Positions 33,035-40,840 of a stretch of 47,065 bases of DNA are shown here, piece by piece. Positions within the stretch are counted from its first letter, which is position 1. Each line of letters opens with the position of its first letter. A program made the translations under genes and the position numbers. Source of the DNA: Streptomyces huasconensis. Its GTDB lineage: Bacteria; Actinomycetota; Actinomycetes; Streptomycetales; Streptomycetaceae. The notes beneath the pieces were generated by a model. That model was not told the origin of the DNA, made no database searches, and worked only from the letters and a program-made list of their open reading frames with translations. The stretch covers positions 1 to 47,065 of the forward strand of contig RBWT01000047.1 of NCBI GenBank assembly GCA_004010275.1, written 5' to 3'.

Positions 33035-34314
33035 ATGCCCGACAGCCAGCCGCAGCAGCCCCACTCCTCCGGCTCCTCCGGCCCCGACCCGGCGGAATCC
33101 GGTTCCCTGCTGCTCTGCGGTGCCCGGCTCACCGACGGCAGGACGGTGGACGTCCGGCTCGGCGGTGGGCGCATCGAGGCGGTCGGCACGACCGGCAGCC
33201 TGCCCGCGCACGCCACGCGCGTGGACCTGGCCGGCTACCTGCTGCTGCCGGCCGCCGCCGAACCGCACGCGCACGGCGACACAGCCCTGTCGGCGGAGGG
33301 GCCGGGCCCTGTGTCGTACGACATCCCTGATGTGCAACGCAGAGTGACAGAGGCGGCTCTGCTCCAGCTCGGGCACGGCGCGACGGCCCTGCGGTCACAC
33401 GTACGGATCGGCGACGTCCAGGGGCTCGACCCGATGGAGGCCGTGCTCCAGGCGCGACGTTCGCTGCGGGGCCTGGTGGACCTGACGACGGTCGCCGTGC
33501 CGCGGCTCCTGACCGGTGTCGCGGGCGCCGATGGTCTCGCGATGCTGCGGGACGCGGTGAAGATGGGCGCCTCCGTAGTGGGCGGCTGCCCGGATCTCGA
33601 CCCCGATCCCGCGGGGTACACGGAGGCGGTTCTGGAGCTTGCCGCCGAGCATGGCTGCCCCGTCGACCTGCACACGGACGGTGACGATCCGGCCCGGCTC
33701 GGGCGGCTCGCGGCGATGGCCGCCGGGCTGCGGGCGGGGGTCACGGTCGGCCCGTGCGGCGGGCTCGGCCGGCTGCCGAGGAACGTGGCCGCGAGCGCGC
33801 TGAACAACTGGCGGCGGCCGGGGTGACCGTGGTCTGCCTGCCGCAGGGCGGCTGCGGGAGCGCGGAGCGGCGCGGGGTGGCACCGGTGCGGCTGCTGCGG
33901 TCGGCGGGCGTCCGGGTGGCCGCGGGCAGCGGGTCCATGCGGGACGTGTCGAACCCGGTGGGGCGCGGCGATCCGCTGGAGGCCGCGTACCTGCTGGCCT
34001 CGCGGTGCGGCCTGCGCCCCGAGGACGCCTACGCCGCGGTGAGCGCGGCGCGCGGGACGCCATGGGCCTGCCCGAGGTGCGGGTCGAGGCGGGCTTCCCC
34101 GCCGAGCTTCTGGCCGTACGTGGCGACCGCGCTCGCGGGGGCGTTGTCGCTCGCGTACAGCCGGATCGTGGTGCACCGGGGGCGCGTGGTGGCGCGGACC
34201 AGCGCGGTGCGCGAGTACTGCGACTCGGGGATGGTGGCCCTGGATCTGCCGCGCCAGGGCCGCGCCCAGGGGAACGAGTCCGGGCGGCCCGGGGGTGGGG
34301 AGGCGGCTTCCTGA
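33035..34314 (+). CDS. Cytosine deaminase-like amidohydrolase, with three indels
   Basis: The predicted 426-residue protein resembles the cytosine deaminase branch of the amidohydrolases: a beta-sandwich N-terminus, EPHAHGD (about residues 76-82) giving the HxH metal pair, and CPVDLHTDGD with a third histidine. Where CodA has its later His and the catalytic Asp, I see VGPCGGLG and GSGSMRDVSNP, so the active site looks incomplete. The reading is broken near 33803 (CTGAACAACTG for CTGGAACAACTG) and near 34050 (GCGGCGCGCGGG, one G short), and one extra base lies near 34130. AGGAG precedes the ATG. Function is uncertain. Confidence 0.7.
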
Positions 34315-34475
34315 GGCAACCTGCGGCCGAGGGGTCAGCGCGCCCGTAAGGGGGCGGAGGAGGGGGCCACACCGGTGTCCGGTGTCCGAGGCATACGCGT
34401 GATCTCCGCGTGCTCCAGGAGCCCCGCTCGCTGCGCGTGCGGCGAACGCGTCCGCGCTGCCGTACGGTCGAAAGC
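34315..34475. other. Intergenic gap without a visible element
   Basis: About 160 bases between the amidohydrolase and the SDR gene. I see no gene, hairpin or clear promoter in it. Confidence 0.5.
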
Positions 34476-35132
34476 ATGCGCATTGTCATCGCTGGAGGTC
34501 ATGGTCAGATCGCGCTGCGGCTGGAGCGCCTGCTCGCCGCGCGTGGTGACGAGGTCGCGGGGCTGATCCGCAACGCCGACCAGGGAGACGACCTGCGTGC
34601 GGCCGGCGCCGAACCGGTGCTGTGCGACCTGGAGTCGGCCACGCTCGACGAGGTCGCCGAGAAGCTGCGCGGGGCCGACGCGGCCGTCTTCGCGGCGGGC
34701 GCGGGCCCGGGCAGCGGCGCCGACCGAAAGAACACCGTGGACCGGGACGCGGCCGTGCTCTTCGCTGACGCGGCGGAGCGGGCCGGCGTGCGGCGGTACA
34801 TCGTCGTGTCGTCGATGGGCGCCGATCCGGCCCACCAGGGCGACGAGATCTTCGACGCCTATCTGCGGGCCAAGGGCGAGGCGGACGCGAACGTACGCGC
34901 GCGTGCCGCCCTGGACTGGACGATCCTGCGTCCCGGCATGCTGACGGACGACGCGGGCACCGGTCTCGTACGCCTGGAGGCGTCGACCGGGCGCGGGCCG
35001 ATCCCACGCGATGACGTCGCCGCGGTGCTCGCGGAGCTGCTGGAGACGTCCGCGACGGCCGGGCTGACGCTAGAGCTGGTGAGCGGCTCGATGCCGGTCT
35101 CGGTGGCCGTCAAGTCCGTCGCGGGGAACTGA
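34476..35132 (+). CDS. SDR-type NAD(P)-binding oxidoreductase or epimerase-like protein
   Basis: The 218-residue atypical SDR starts MRIVIAGGHGQIALRLERLL, a Rossmann strand-turn in which the last glycine of GxxGxxG is Ala. It continues with AAVFAAGAG (NNAAG-like), IVVSSMGAD and WTILRPGML, as in NmrA/YwnB-type reductases. No classical YxxxK pair is obvious (YLRAKGEAD may take that role). A start 22 codons upstream is open but unsupported. Substrate unknown. Confidence 0.82.
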   Translation: MRIVIAGGHGQIALRLERLLAARGDEVAGLIRNADQGDDLRAAGAEPVLCDLESATLDEVAEKLRGADAAVFAAGAGPGSGADRKNTVDRDAAVLFADAAERAGVRRYIVVSSMGADPAHQGDEIFDAYLRAKGEADANVRARAALDWTILRPGMLTDDAGTGLVRLEASTGRGPIPRDDVAAVLAELLETSATAGLTLELVSGSMPVSVAVKSVAGN

Positions 35133-35179
35133 GTCCGGCCTTCAGGTCCCGTAAGGCTCTGAGGGCCCCTCAGGCGCGT

Positions 35180-35392
35180 TCAGAACAGCGTGAGCTGGCC
35201 CGGCAGGTCCGGCACCGTGTAACCGTCCAGAGCGGGCTGTACGGCCCCCAGCTGGGCCTGGCGGCGGGACCCCGGGCAGGAGACCAGGTCGCCGGTGGCA
35301 CGCGGGCCCGGCGGGTCGTGGCGGGCGAACCGTCCGCCGACGACGGCGATCTCGCGGCGGCACTCCGGGCAGTTTCTGCGGCGGGACGACAT
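35180..35392 (-). CDS. Small zinc-ribbon-like hypothetical protein
   Basis: The 70-residue protein starts MSSRRRNCPECRREIAVVGG and ends PDLPGQLTLF. CPEC and a later single Cys suggest half a zinc ribbon, with the GGRFARHDPPG segment following. It sits alone between a plus-strand SDR gene (convergent) and tRNA-Tyr. I do not recognise a function; it looks like a conserved Streptomyces small protein. Confidence 0.6.
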   Translation of the reverse strand: MSSRRRNCPECRREIAVVGGRFARHDPPGPRATGDLVSCPGSRRQAQLGAVQPALDGYTVPDLPGQLTLF

Positions 35393-35460
35393 GAGCCCAT
35401 TCTGAGCCCCCGCGCGCCTCGTGGTGGAGCCCGCGCGCCCCGCCCTCCGGACGCGCGAAA

Positions 35461-35502
35461 AGACCCTCCCCGATTTGCGTTTCCGCAATTCGGAGAGGGT
35501 CT
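35461..35502 (-). terminator. Terminator of tRNA-Tyr
   Basis: AGACCCTC...GAGGGTCT encloses further pairing through CCGA/TCGG and TTGCG/CGCAA, giving a long nearly continuous stem followed on the minus strand by TTTT. It begins 8 bases after the tRNA 3' end. Confidence 0.88.
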
Positions 35503-35510
35503 CCTTCGTG

Positions 35511-35592
35511 TGGCGGCGCCAGGATTCGAACCTGGGAAGGCTGAGCCGGCAGATTTACAGTCTGCTCCCTTTGGCCGCTCGGGCACACCGCC
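35511..35592 (-). tRNA. tRNA-Tyr (GTA); SLP1-type attachment site, empty
   Basis: Minus-strand type II tRNA of 82 bases: acceptor GGCGGTG/CGCCGCC, anticodon arm GCAGA-CTGTAAA-TCTGC (GTA), a long variable arm, T arm CCAGG-TTCGAAT-CCTGG, discriminator A. In S. coelicolor the tRNA-Tyr gene is the chromosomal integration site of SLP1, next to yajQ. Here only about 200 bases separate it from yajQ and there is no integrase, so the site is unoccupied. Confidence 0.96.
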
Positions 35593-35788
35593 GGGTTTGC
35601 TGCCTCACCCCGCTTTCGCGGCGCTCCGTGGCAACGACGTAAACGATACCTGATGCACGGGGGTGCTTCGCCACCCGATTGATCGGCACCCCGCGCGGGG
35701 GCGGTGGCTAGGCTTTGCGGATGCGGCCAGCGTCAGGCGGCCGTGTATCCGCTGAGTACGCAGACCCCGATACAAGGAGCCACAGGAC

Positions 35789-36277
35789 ATGGCCGACTCC
35801 AGTTTCGACATCGTCTCGAAGGTCGAGCGGCAGGAGGTCGACAACGCCCTCAACCAGACCGCCAAGGAGATCTCGCAGCGCTACGACTTCCGGGGCACGG
35901 ACGCCTCGATCTCGTGGTCCGGCGAGAAGATCCTGATGGAGGCGAGCGGCGAGGAGCGGGTCAAGGCGATCCTCGATGTCTTCCAGTCCAAGCTGGTCAA
36001 GCGCGGCATCTCGCTGAAGGCGCTGGACGCGGGCGAGCCGCAGCTGTCCGGCAAGGAGTACAAGATCTTCGCCTCGATCGAGGAGGGCATCTCCCAGGAG
36101 AACGCGAAGAAGGTCGCCAAGATCATCCGCGATGAGGGCCCGAAGGGCGTCAAGGCGCAGGTCCAGGGCGACGAGCTGCGGGTCAGCTCGAAGAGCCGGG
36201 ACGACCTCCAGGCCGTACAGGCGCTGCTCAAGGGCCAGGACTTCGACTTCGCCCTGCAGTTCGTCAACTACCGGTAG
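35789..36277 (+). CDS. yajQ: YajQ-family nucleotide (cyclic-di-GMP) binding protein
   Basis: The 162-residue protein covers the whole YajQ family ([20 protein letters not shown]... to [10 protein letters not shown]), two ferredoxin-like domains. A homologue in Xanthomonas binds cyclic di-GMP and acts as a transcription co-regulator; in Streptomyces the role is not established. ATG with AAGGAG about 15 bases upstream. It stands alone between tRNA-Tyr and a tRNA-like element. Confidence 0.93.
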   Translation: MADSSFDIVSKVERQEVDNALNQTAKEISQRYDFRGTDASISWSGEKILMEASGEERVKAILDVFQSKLVKRGISLKALDAGEPQLSGKEYKIFASIEEGISQENAKKVAKIIRDEGPKGVKAQVQGDELRVSSKSRDDLQAVQALLKGQDFDFALQFVNYR

Positions 36278-36337
36278 ACGCGCAGGCTGTGGCCGGTACG
36301 CGCGTGCGTCGCCGGTGAGCAGTCGCAAGGCCCGGCG

Positions 36338-36357
36338 GCCCGTTCTTCTGGACGGGC
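36338..36357 (+). terminator. Hairpin after yajQ
   Basis: GCCCGT pairs with ACGGGC around an 8-base loop, followed after a few bases by GGTTTAT. Short but well placed, about 60 bases after the yajQ stop. Confidence 0.5.
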
Positions 36358-36380
36358 GCGGTTTATGATCATGACAAGGC

Positions 36381-36452
36381 GGGGTCGTAGCACAGAGGTA
36401 GTGCGCCTACACAGCATGGAGGAGGACGCCGGTTCGAATCCGGCCGCCCCGC
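36381..36452 (+). tRNA. tRNA-like element with non-canonical anticodon loop (isotype undetermined)
   Basis: A cloverleaf of canonical size can be drawn: GGGGTCG, TA, D arm GCAC-AGAGGTA-GTGC, G26, anticodon arm CCTAC-ACAGCAT-GGAGG (one A-G mismatch), a 5-base variable loop, T arm GCCGG-TTCGAAT-CCGGC, then CGCCCCG. The loop has C instead of the universal T at position 33, and its middle triplet is AGC. The 3' acceptor strand pairs perfectly with the 5' strand only if one G is restored (CGGCCCC), the same kind of base loss seen elsewhere in this window. It could be a tRNA pseudogene, a mis-sequenced tRNA or an unusual tRNA. Confidence 0.5.
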
Positions 36453-36496
36453 CCCTCTCAGATGACGGCGCTGCCGCGTCCCCCTGCGAACGGCTC

Positions 36497-36763
36497 TCAG
36501 CGGCGTGAGTGGCCGAAGAGGACGCGGTAGGCGACGAGCAGGACGAGCGAGCCGCCGATGGCCGCGGCCCAGGTGGCGCCGTCGTAGAAGTGGTTGGCGA
36601 TCGGGCGGTCGAGGTAGCGGGCGGAGATCCAGCCGCCTGTGAAAGCGCCCGCGATGCCGATGACGGTCGTGCCGATGAAGCCGCCCGGGTCACGGCCGGG
36701 CAGGAGCAGTTTGGCGACGGCCCCCGCGAGCAGCCCCAGAACGATCCAGCCGATGATGCCCAT
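36497..36763 (-). CDS. GlsB/YeaQ/YmgE-family small membrane protein
   Basis: The 88-residue protein starts MGIIGWIVLGLLAGAVAKLL and has three hydrophobic helices. GxxAGAVAK and LPGRDPGGF are the family hallmarks (transglycosylase-associated protein family, often linked to stress or envelope). The role is not known. A 14-codon longer start is possible but less hydrophobic. It lies about 130 bases from the IS element's left end. Confidence 0.85.
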   Translation of the reverse strand: MGIIGWIVLGLLAGAVAKLLLPGRDPGGFIGTTVIGIAGAFTGGWISARYLDRPIANHFYDGATWAAAIGGSLVLLVAYRVLFGHSRR

Positions 36764-36889
36764 GCAGCGACCCGGCCCTTCTCGCGCGGTGAGCTTTTTG
36801 TGCACTCTTGTCCTGTAAGGACGCCTCTACGGGAGGTGCGGTTGCGGCCCGGCCTTCCGTGCCGCGTGGCCGGAGGAGAAGTGCCGGTG

Positions 36890-36893
36890 CTAG
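36890..36893. repeat. CTAG target-site duplication, left copy
   Basis: CTAG here and at 37894-37897 bracket the IS exactly. YTAR targets are typical of IS5-family elements. Confidence 0.75.
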
Positions 36894-36911
36894 GACTTGT
36901 CCGGCCGATCA
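36894..36911 (+). repeat. IS left inverted repeat
   Basis: GACTTGTCCGGCCGATCA matches the reverse complement of the right end at 17 of 18 positions. Confidence 0.9.
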
Positions 36912-36940
36912 CGTGACTACTCCGCATCCGAGTCGTTGAT

Positions 36941-37878
36941 GTGGACATGGGGCGGGGCGATTTAAGCGATGCCGAGTGGGAACGGCTCCGGCCGTTCCTG
37001 CCGGTCAGCAACAGGCGTTGCGGCAGGTGGCGGGATCACCGACAGGTGATCGACGGGATTCTGCACCGGGTTCGGACCGGCGTTCAGTGGCGTGACCTGC
37101 CCGAACGGTTCGGCCCGTGGAAGACCGTCTACGAACGCCACCGCCTGTGGTCGGCCGACGGAACCTGGAAACGCCTGCTCCAGCAGATCCAGGCCGAGGC
37201 CGACGCAGCCGGGGAGATCGACTGGGACATCTCGGTCGACTCCACCGTCGTGCGGGCACATCAGCACGCCGCCGGTGCCCGCACCGAGCCACCGCCGGCT
37301 CCCGTACCAAAGGGGGACAGAGCGGCAGAACACCAGGGCGAAACGGCGTGGCAGAGCCTCGTCGCCCGCCTGGCGGAGGTGGTGCAGGAGGTGAGGGCCT
37401 GGGCCGCTCGCGCGGCGGGTTCACCACCAAGGTCCATCTGAGCGCGGACGGCCGCTGCCGCCCTCTGTCCCTGATCGTCACACCGGGACAGCGGGCGGAC
37501 TGCACACAGTTCACGCCCGTGCTGGAGAAAATTCACGTCCCGCGGATCGGGCCGGGCAGGCCACGCAGGAAACCTGACAGCCTCGCGGCGGACAAGGCTT
37601 ACAGCAACGGCCCGTGCCGCGAGTATCTGCGGCGCCGGGGCATCCGGCACACGATTCCGGAGAAGACCGACAGCCAGGCCGCCCGCCTGCGCAAAGGGTC
37701 ACGCGGCGGACGGCCGCCTGGCTTCGACGAAGAGCGGTACAAGAAACGCAACACCGTCGAACGGGCGATCAACCGGCTCAAGCACTCCCGAGCCGTGGCC
37801 ACCCGCTACGACAAGCGCGGCTCCGTCTTCCTCGGAACCGCGACTGCCGCAGCCCTCACCATCTGGCTCCGTACATGA
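36941..37878 (+). CDS. IS5-family DDE transposase, in two frames
   Basis: The first part (GDLSDAEWERLRPFLPV..., RTGVQWRDLPERFGPWKTVY) is the DUF4096-type N-terminal domain, followed by DISVDSTVVRAHQHAAGAR with the first catalytic Asp. The second part, in another frame, begins around GLGRSRGGFTTKVHLSADGR and carries ADKAYSNGPC (second Asp) and NTVERAINRLKHSRAVATRY (Glu). The switch is a -1 shift near 37365-37400. Some IS5 groups use programmed frameshifting, but I see no slippery heptamer and a missing base is equally likely here. The repaired protein would be about 312 residues. Codon 8 is TTA. Confidence 0.85.
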
Positions 37879-37893
37879 TCGGCCGGACAACTC
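37876..37893 (-). repeat. IS right inverted repeat
   Basis: TGATCGGCCGGACAACTC, the reverse complement of the left end with one mismatch. Confidence 0.9.
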
Positions 37894-37897
37894 CTAG
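37894..37897. repeat. CTAG target-site duplication, right copy
   Basis: Second copy of CTAG; its first three bases are the complement of the yccF stop codon TAG. Confidence 0.75.
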
Positions 37898-38289
37898 GTG
37901 CGCGCGGTGAACGGCTGGTCCGTGCGGACGATTTCGCGTCCGAGCGGCAGCAGCGAGACCGGGATCAGCTTGAAGTTGGCGACGCCGAGGGGGATGCCGA
38001 TGATCGTGACGCACAGGAGGAGGCCCGTGACGACGTGGCCGAGGGCGAGCCACCAGCCCGCGAGGACCAGCCACAGGACGTTGCCCACGCACGAGGGGGC
38101 GCCCGCGTCGCGACGCTCGACCGCGGTGTAGCCGAAAGGCCACAGGGCATAGCGGCCGATGCGGAAGCTGGCCAGGCCGAACGGGATGCCGATGACCGTG
38201 ACGCAGAGCAGCACGCCCGCCAGCAGGTAGGCCAGGAACATCCAGAAGCCGCAGAGGACGAGCCATATGACGTTGAGGATTGTCTTCAC
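37894..38289 (-). CDS. yccF: YccF-family small membrane protein
   Basis: The 131-residue protein contains two copies of the YccF domain: each has a hydrophobic segment ([20 protein letters not shown], then [19 protein letters not shown]) followed by a GIPFG/GIPLG turn. Function is unknown. The GTG start (VKTILNVIW) overlaps the htpX stop as GTGA, so translation is coupled to htpX. The 3' end abuts the IS element. Confidence 0.88.
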   Translation of the reverse strand: MKTILNVIWLVLCGFWMFLAYLLAGVLLCVTVIGIPFGLASFRIGRYALWPFGYTAVERRDAGAPSCVGNVLWLVLAGWWLALGHVVTGLLLCVTIIGIPLGVANFKLIPVSLLPLGREIVRTDQPFTART

Positions 38290-39149
38290 TGGTGACGACC
38301 TGCCATTTGCTCGAGTCGGGCGATGCGCTCCGCCATCGGCGGGTGCGTGGAGAACATCTTGGACATGCCCTGCCCCGGACGGAAGGGGTTCGCGATCATC
38401 ATGTGGCTGGCCGTCTCGAGACGGGGCTCGGGCGGCAGCGGCAACTGCTTGGTACCGGCTTCGAGTTTGCGCAGGGCGCTCGCGAGAGCGAGGGGGTCGC
38501 CGGTGAGTTGCGCGCCGGAGGCGTCGGCCTCGTACTCCCTGGAGCGGCTGATGGCCAGCTGGATGATCGAGGCCGCCAGGGGGCCGAGCAGCATGATCAG
38601 GAGCATCCCGAAGATGCCGGGGCCTTCGTTGTCGTTCGACCGGCCGACGGGGATCAGCCAGGCGAAGTTGACCAGGAACATGATCACGGAGGCGAGGGCA
38701 CCCGCGACCGAGGAGATCAGGATGTCGCGGTTGTAGACGTGGCTCAGCTCGTGGCCGATGACGCCGCGCAGCTCGCGCTCGTCGAGGAGGCGCAGGATGC
38801 CGTCGGTGCAGCACACCGCGGCGTTGCGCGGGTTGCGGCCGGTCGCGAAGGCGTTGGGGGCCTCCGTGGGTGAGATGTACAGCCGGGGCATGGGCTGGCG
38901 GGCCTGCGTGGAGAGCTCGCGGACCATGCGGTACAGCGTGGGGGCCTCGAATTCGCTCACCGGGCGCGCGCGCATGGCGCGCAGGGCCAGCTTGTCGCTG
39001 TTCCAGTACGCGTACGCATTGGTGCCGAGCGCCACCAAGAGCGCGACGAACAGGCCGGTACGCCCGAAGAAGCTGCCGACGACAAGGATGAGCGCGGACA
39101 GTCCCCCGAGGAGTACGGCGGTCTTCAACCCGTTGTGCCGGCGGTGCAC
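38286..39149 (-). CDS. htpX: Membrane zinc metalloprotease HtpX (M48)
   Basis: HtpX degrades misfolded membrane proteins. The 287-residue protein starts at a GTG ([18 protein letters not shown]) with AGGAGGG 7 bases upstream; an 18-codon longer start lacks this. Two N-terminal helices (about 9-45) are followed by [11 protein letters not shown] (zinc and catalytic Glu), two more helices, and [10 protein letters not shown] with the third ligand. [10 protein letters not shown] is the usual tail. Co-transcribed with yccF. This is the second M48 peptidase of the window besides the one at 9795-10832. Confidence 0.95.
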   Translation of the reverse strand: MHRRHNGLKTAVLLGGLSALILVVGSFFGRTGLFVALLVALGTNAYAYWNSDKLALRAMRARPVSEFEAPTLYRMVRELSTQARQPMPRLYISPTEAPNAFATGRNPRNAAVCCTDGILRLLDERELRGVIGHELSHVYNRDILISSVAGALASVIMFLVNFAWLIPVGRSNDNEGPGIFGMLLIMLLGPLAASIIQLAISRSREYEADASGAQLTGDPLALASALRKLEAGTKQLPLPPEPRLETASHMMIANPFRPGQGMSKMFSTHPPMAERIARLEQMAGRHQ

Positions 39150-39198
39150 GGTACGCCCTCCTGGTGGTGCGTGGGGGAACCCTCTGCTGACTGGTGCT

Positions 39199-39232
39199 TC
39201 CACTGTTCAGTGGACCCTCCCGTACTGGTCAA
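39199..39232 (-). promoter_or_regulatory. Candidate htpX promoter overlapped by a palindrome
   Basis: TTGACC (39227-39232, minus strand) is followed 17 bases later by TGAACA, which lies inside the inverted repeat TCCACT-GTTC-AGTGGA (39199-39214). The palindrome covers the expected -10 region, so a repressor operator is plausible. Confidence 0.35.
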
Positions 39233-39308
39233 CGCCAGGCGGGGAGCACTAGTTCCCTTGTGCGCTCAGGAGCGGCTTGGGCCGCGCGGGTGACGGCCCG
39301 CGCCCGCG

Positions 39309-40840
39309 TCAGAAGAGGCCGGTGTCCGCGAACCTCAGGACCAGCTGGGGCGCTCCGGAGAGGGCGATCCCGAGGACCGCGGTCAGGGCGATGGCCGCGG
39401 TGAGAGGGGCCGGGGCACGGTGTGCGACCGGCTCGCCCTCAGGGGCGCGGAACAGGAGCGCGGTCCACTGGAGGTAGTAGTAGAGCGCGATCACGACGTT
39501 CACGGCCGTCACGACGGCGAGCCAGCCGAGGCCCGCGTCGACCGCCGCCGAGAAGACCGTGACCTTGGCGAAGAGGCCGATGATGCCGGGCGGCAGGCCC
39601 GCGAGGCAGAGCAGGAAGAAGGCGAGGACGAGGGCGGCCAGGGGGTTGCGCGCGTACAGGCCCCGGTAGTCGCTGACGCGGTTCAGGCGCTGGGTGCGGC
39701 CGACGAGCGCGGCGACGGCGAAGGCTCCGAGGTTCACGGCCGCGTACATCAGGGCGTACGCGACGGTGGAGCCGACGGCCTTCTCCGCGGCGGCTTCGTT
39801 GTCGGCGTACCCGGCGGCGGCGATCGGCACCAGGAGGTAGCCGGCCTGGCCGACCGAGGACCAGGCGAGGAGGCGGACCGCGCTGTACGCGCGCGTGGAC
39901 TGCTGCCGCAGGGCGGCGACGTTGCCCGCGGTCATGGTGAGCGCGGCGAGGACGGCGAGCGCCGGGCCCCAGACGTCGGCGTACGAGGGGAAGGCGACGA
40001 CGGTGACGAGGATGAGGCCGGTGAAGCCGACGGCCTTCCCGACGACGGAGAGGTACGCGGCGACCGGCAGGGGCGCGCCTACGTAGGTGTCCGGCACCCA
40101 GAAGTGGAAGGGCACGGCCGCCACCTTGAAGGCGAAGCCGACGAGGGTGAGGGCGACACCGGTCCGGGCGAGCGTGTCCAGCTGTCCGTCGACTTCCTGG
40201 AGCTTGGTGGCGATCTCGGTGAGGTGCAGGGTGCCGGTGGCCGCGTACACGAAGCTGACGCCCATGAGGCTCACGGCGGTGGCGGTGACCGAGGAGAGGA
40301 AGAACTTCAGGGCCGCTTCGGAGGAGCGCTTGTCGCCGTGCCGGAGGCCTACGAGGGCGAAGGCGGGCAGGGAGGCGACCTCCAGGGCGACGATGAGCGT
40401 CGCGAGGTCGCGTGAGGCGGGCAGCAGGGCGGCGCCCGCCGCGGAGGAGAGCAGGAGGAACCAGTACTCCCCCGCCGGCAGGTCGCCTCGGGAGTCCTTG
40501 AGGGTGCTCATGGAGAGCAGGGCGGCCAGCAGGGCGCCGCCGAGGACGAGGAGCTGGATGACCAGGGTGAAGCGGTCGGCGGTGTAGCTGCACGCGTGCG
40601 TGCCGCCACCGGTCAGGCAGAAGGTCGAGCGGTCGTCGTCCAGGAGGGGCAGCAGGGCGAGCGCGGCCGCGGCCAGGCCCGCCACGGAGATCCAGCCGAG
40701 GACGGCCTTCTTGCCGTCGCCCACGAAGAGGTCCGCCACGAGGACGACGAGGCCTGCCACCGCGGCGATGGTCGGCGGCGCGATCGCGAGCAGTCGACGG
40801 ACTGGACGAGGCTTGCGGCGCTTTCGGCGGCCACGGTCAC
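39309..40840 (-). CDS. nuoN: NADH-quinone oxidoreductase subunit N, with a one-base frameshift
   Basis: NuoN is one of three antiporter-like proton-pumping subunits of complex I, with about 14 helices. From about residue 27 (AGLVVLVADLFVGDGKK) to the end it is intact, including FHFWVPDTYVGAPLPVAAYL and the lysine-bearing helices. The first 17 residues (VTVAAESAASLVQSVD) are in another frame: near 40793 the coding strand reads GACTGCTCGCG where GACTGGCTCGCG is expected. Repair gives 510 residues. The GTG start overlaps the nuoM stop (GTGA) and has GGAGG upstream. Confidence 0.92.

Larger units (their letters stand above)
36894..37893 (+). mobile_element. IS5-family insertion sequence, 1000 bp
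   Basis: The ends are 18-bp inverted repeats: GACTTGTCCGGCCGATCA on the left and GAGTTGTCCGGCCGATCA (reverse complement of the right end), 17/18 identical. The 4-bp direct repeat CTAG flanks both. It contains one transposase gene, currently split in two frames. It landed at the 3' end of yccF so that the yccF stop codon (TAG) is rebuilt by the duplicated CTAG and no coding sequence is lost. Confidence 0.92.

Noticed and set aside
36381..36452. Calling the tRNA-like element tRNA-Ala(AGC)
   Set aside because: An AGC anticodon is not expected in bacteria, U33 is absent and the stem has a mismatch, so the isotype is not supported.
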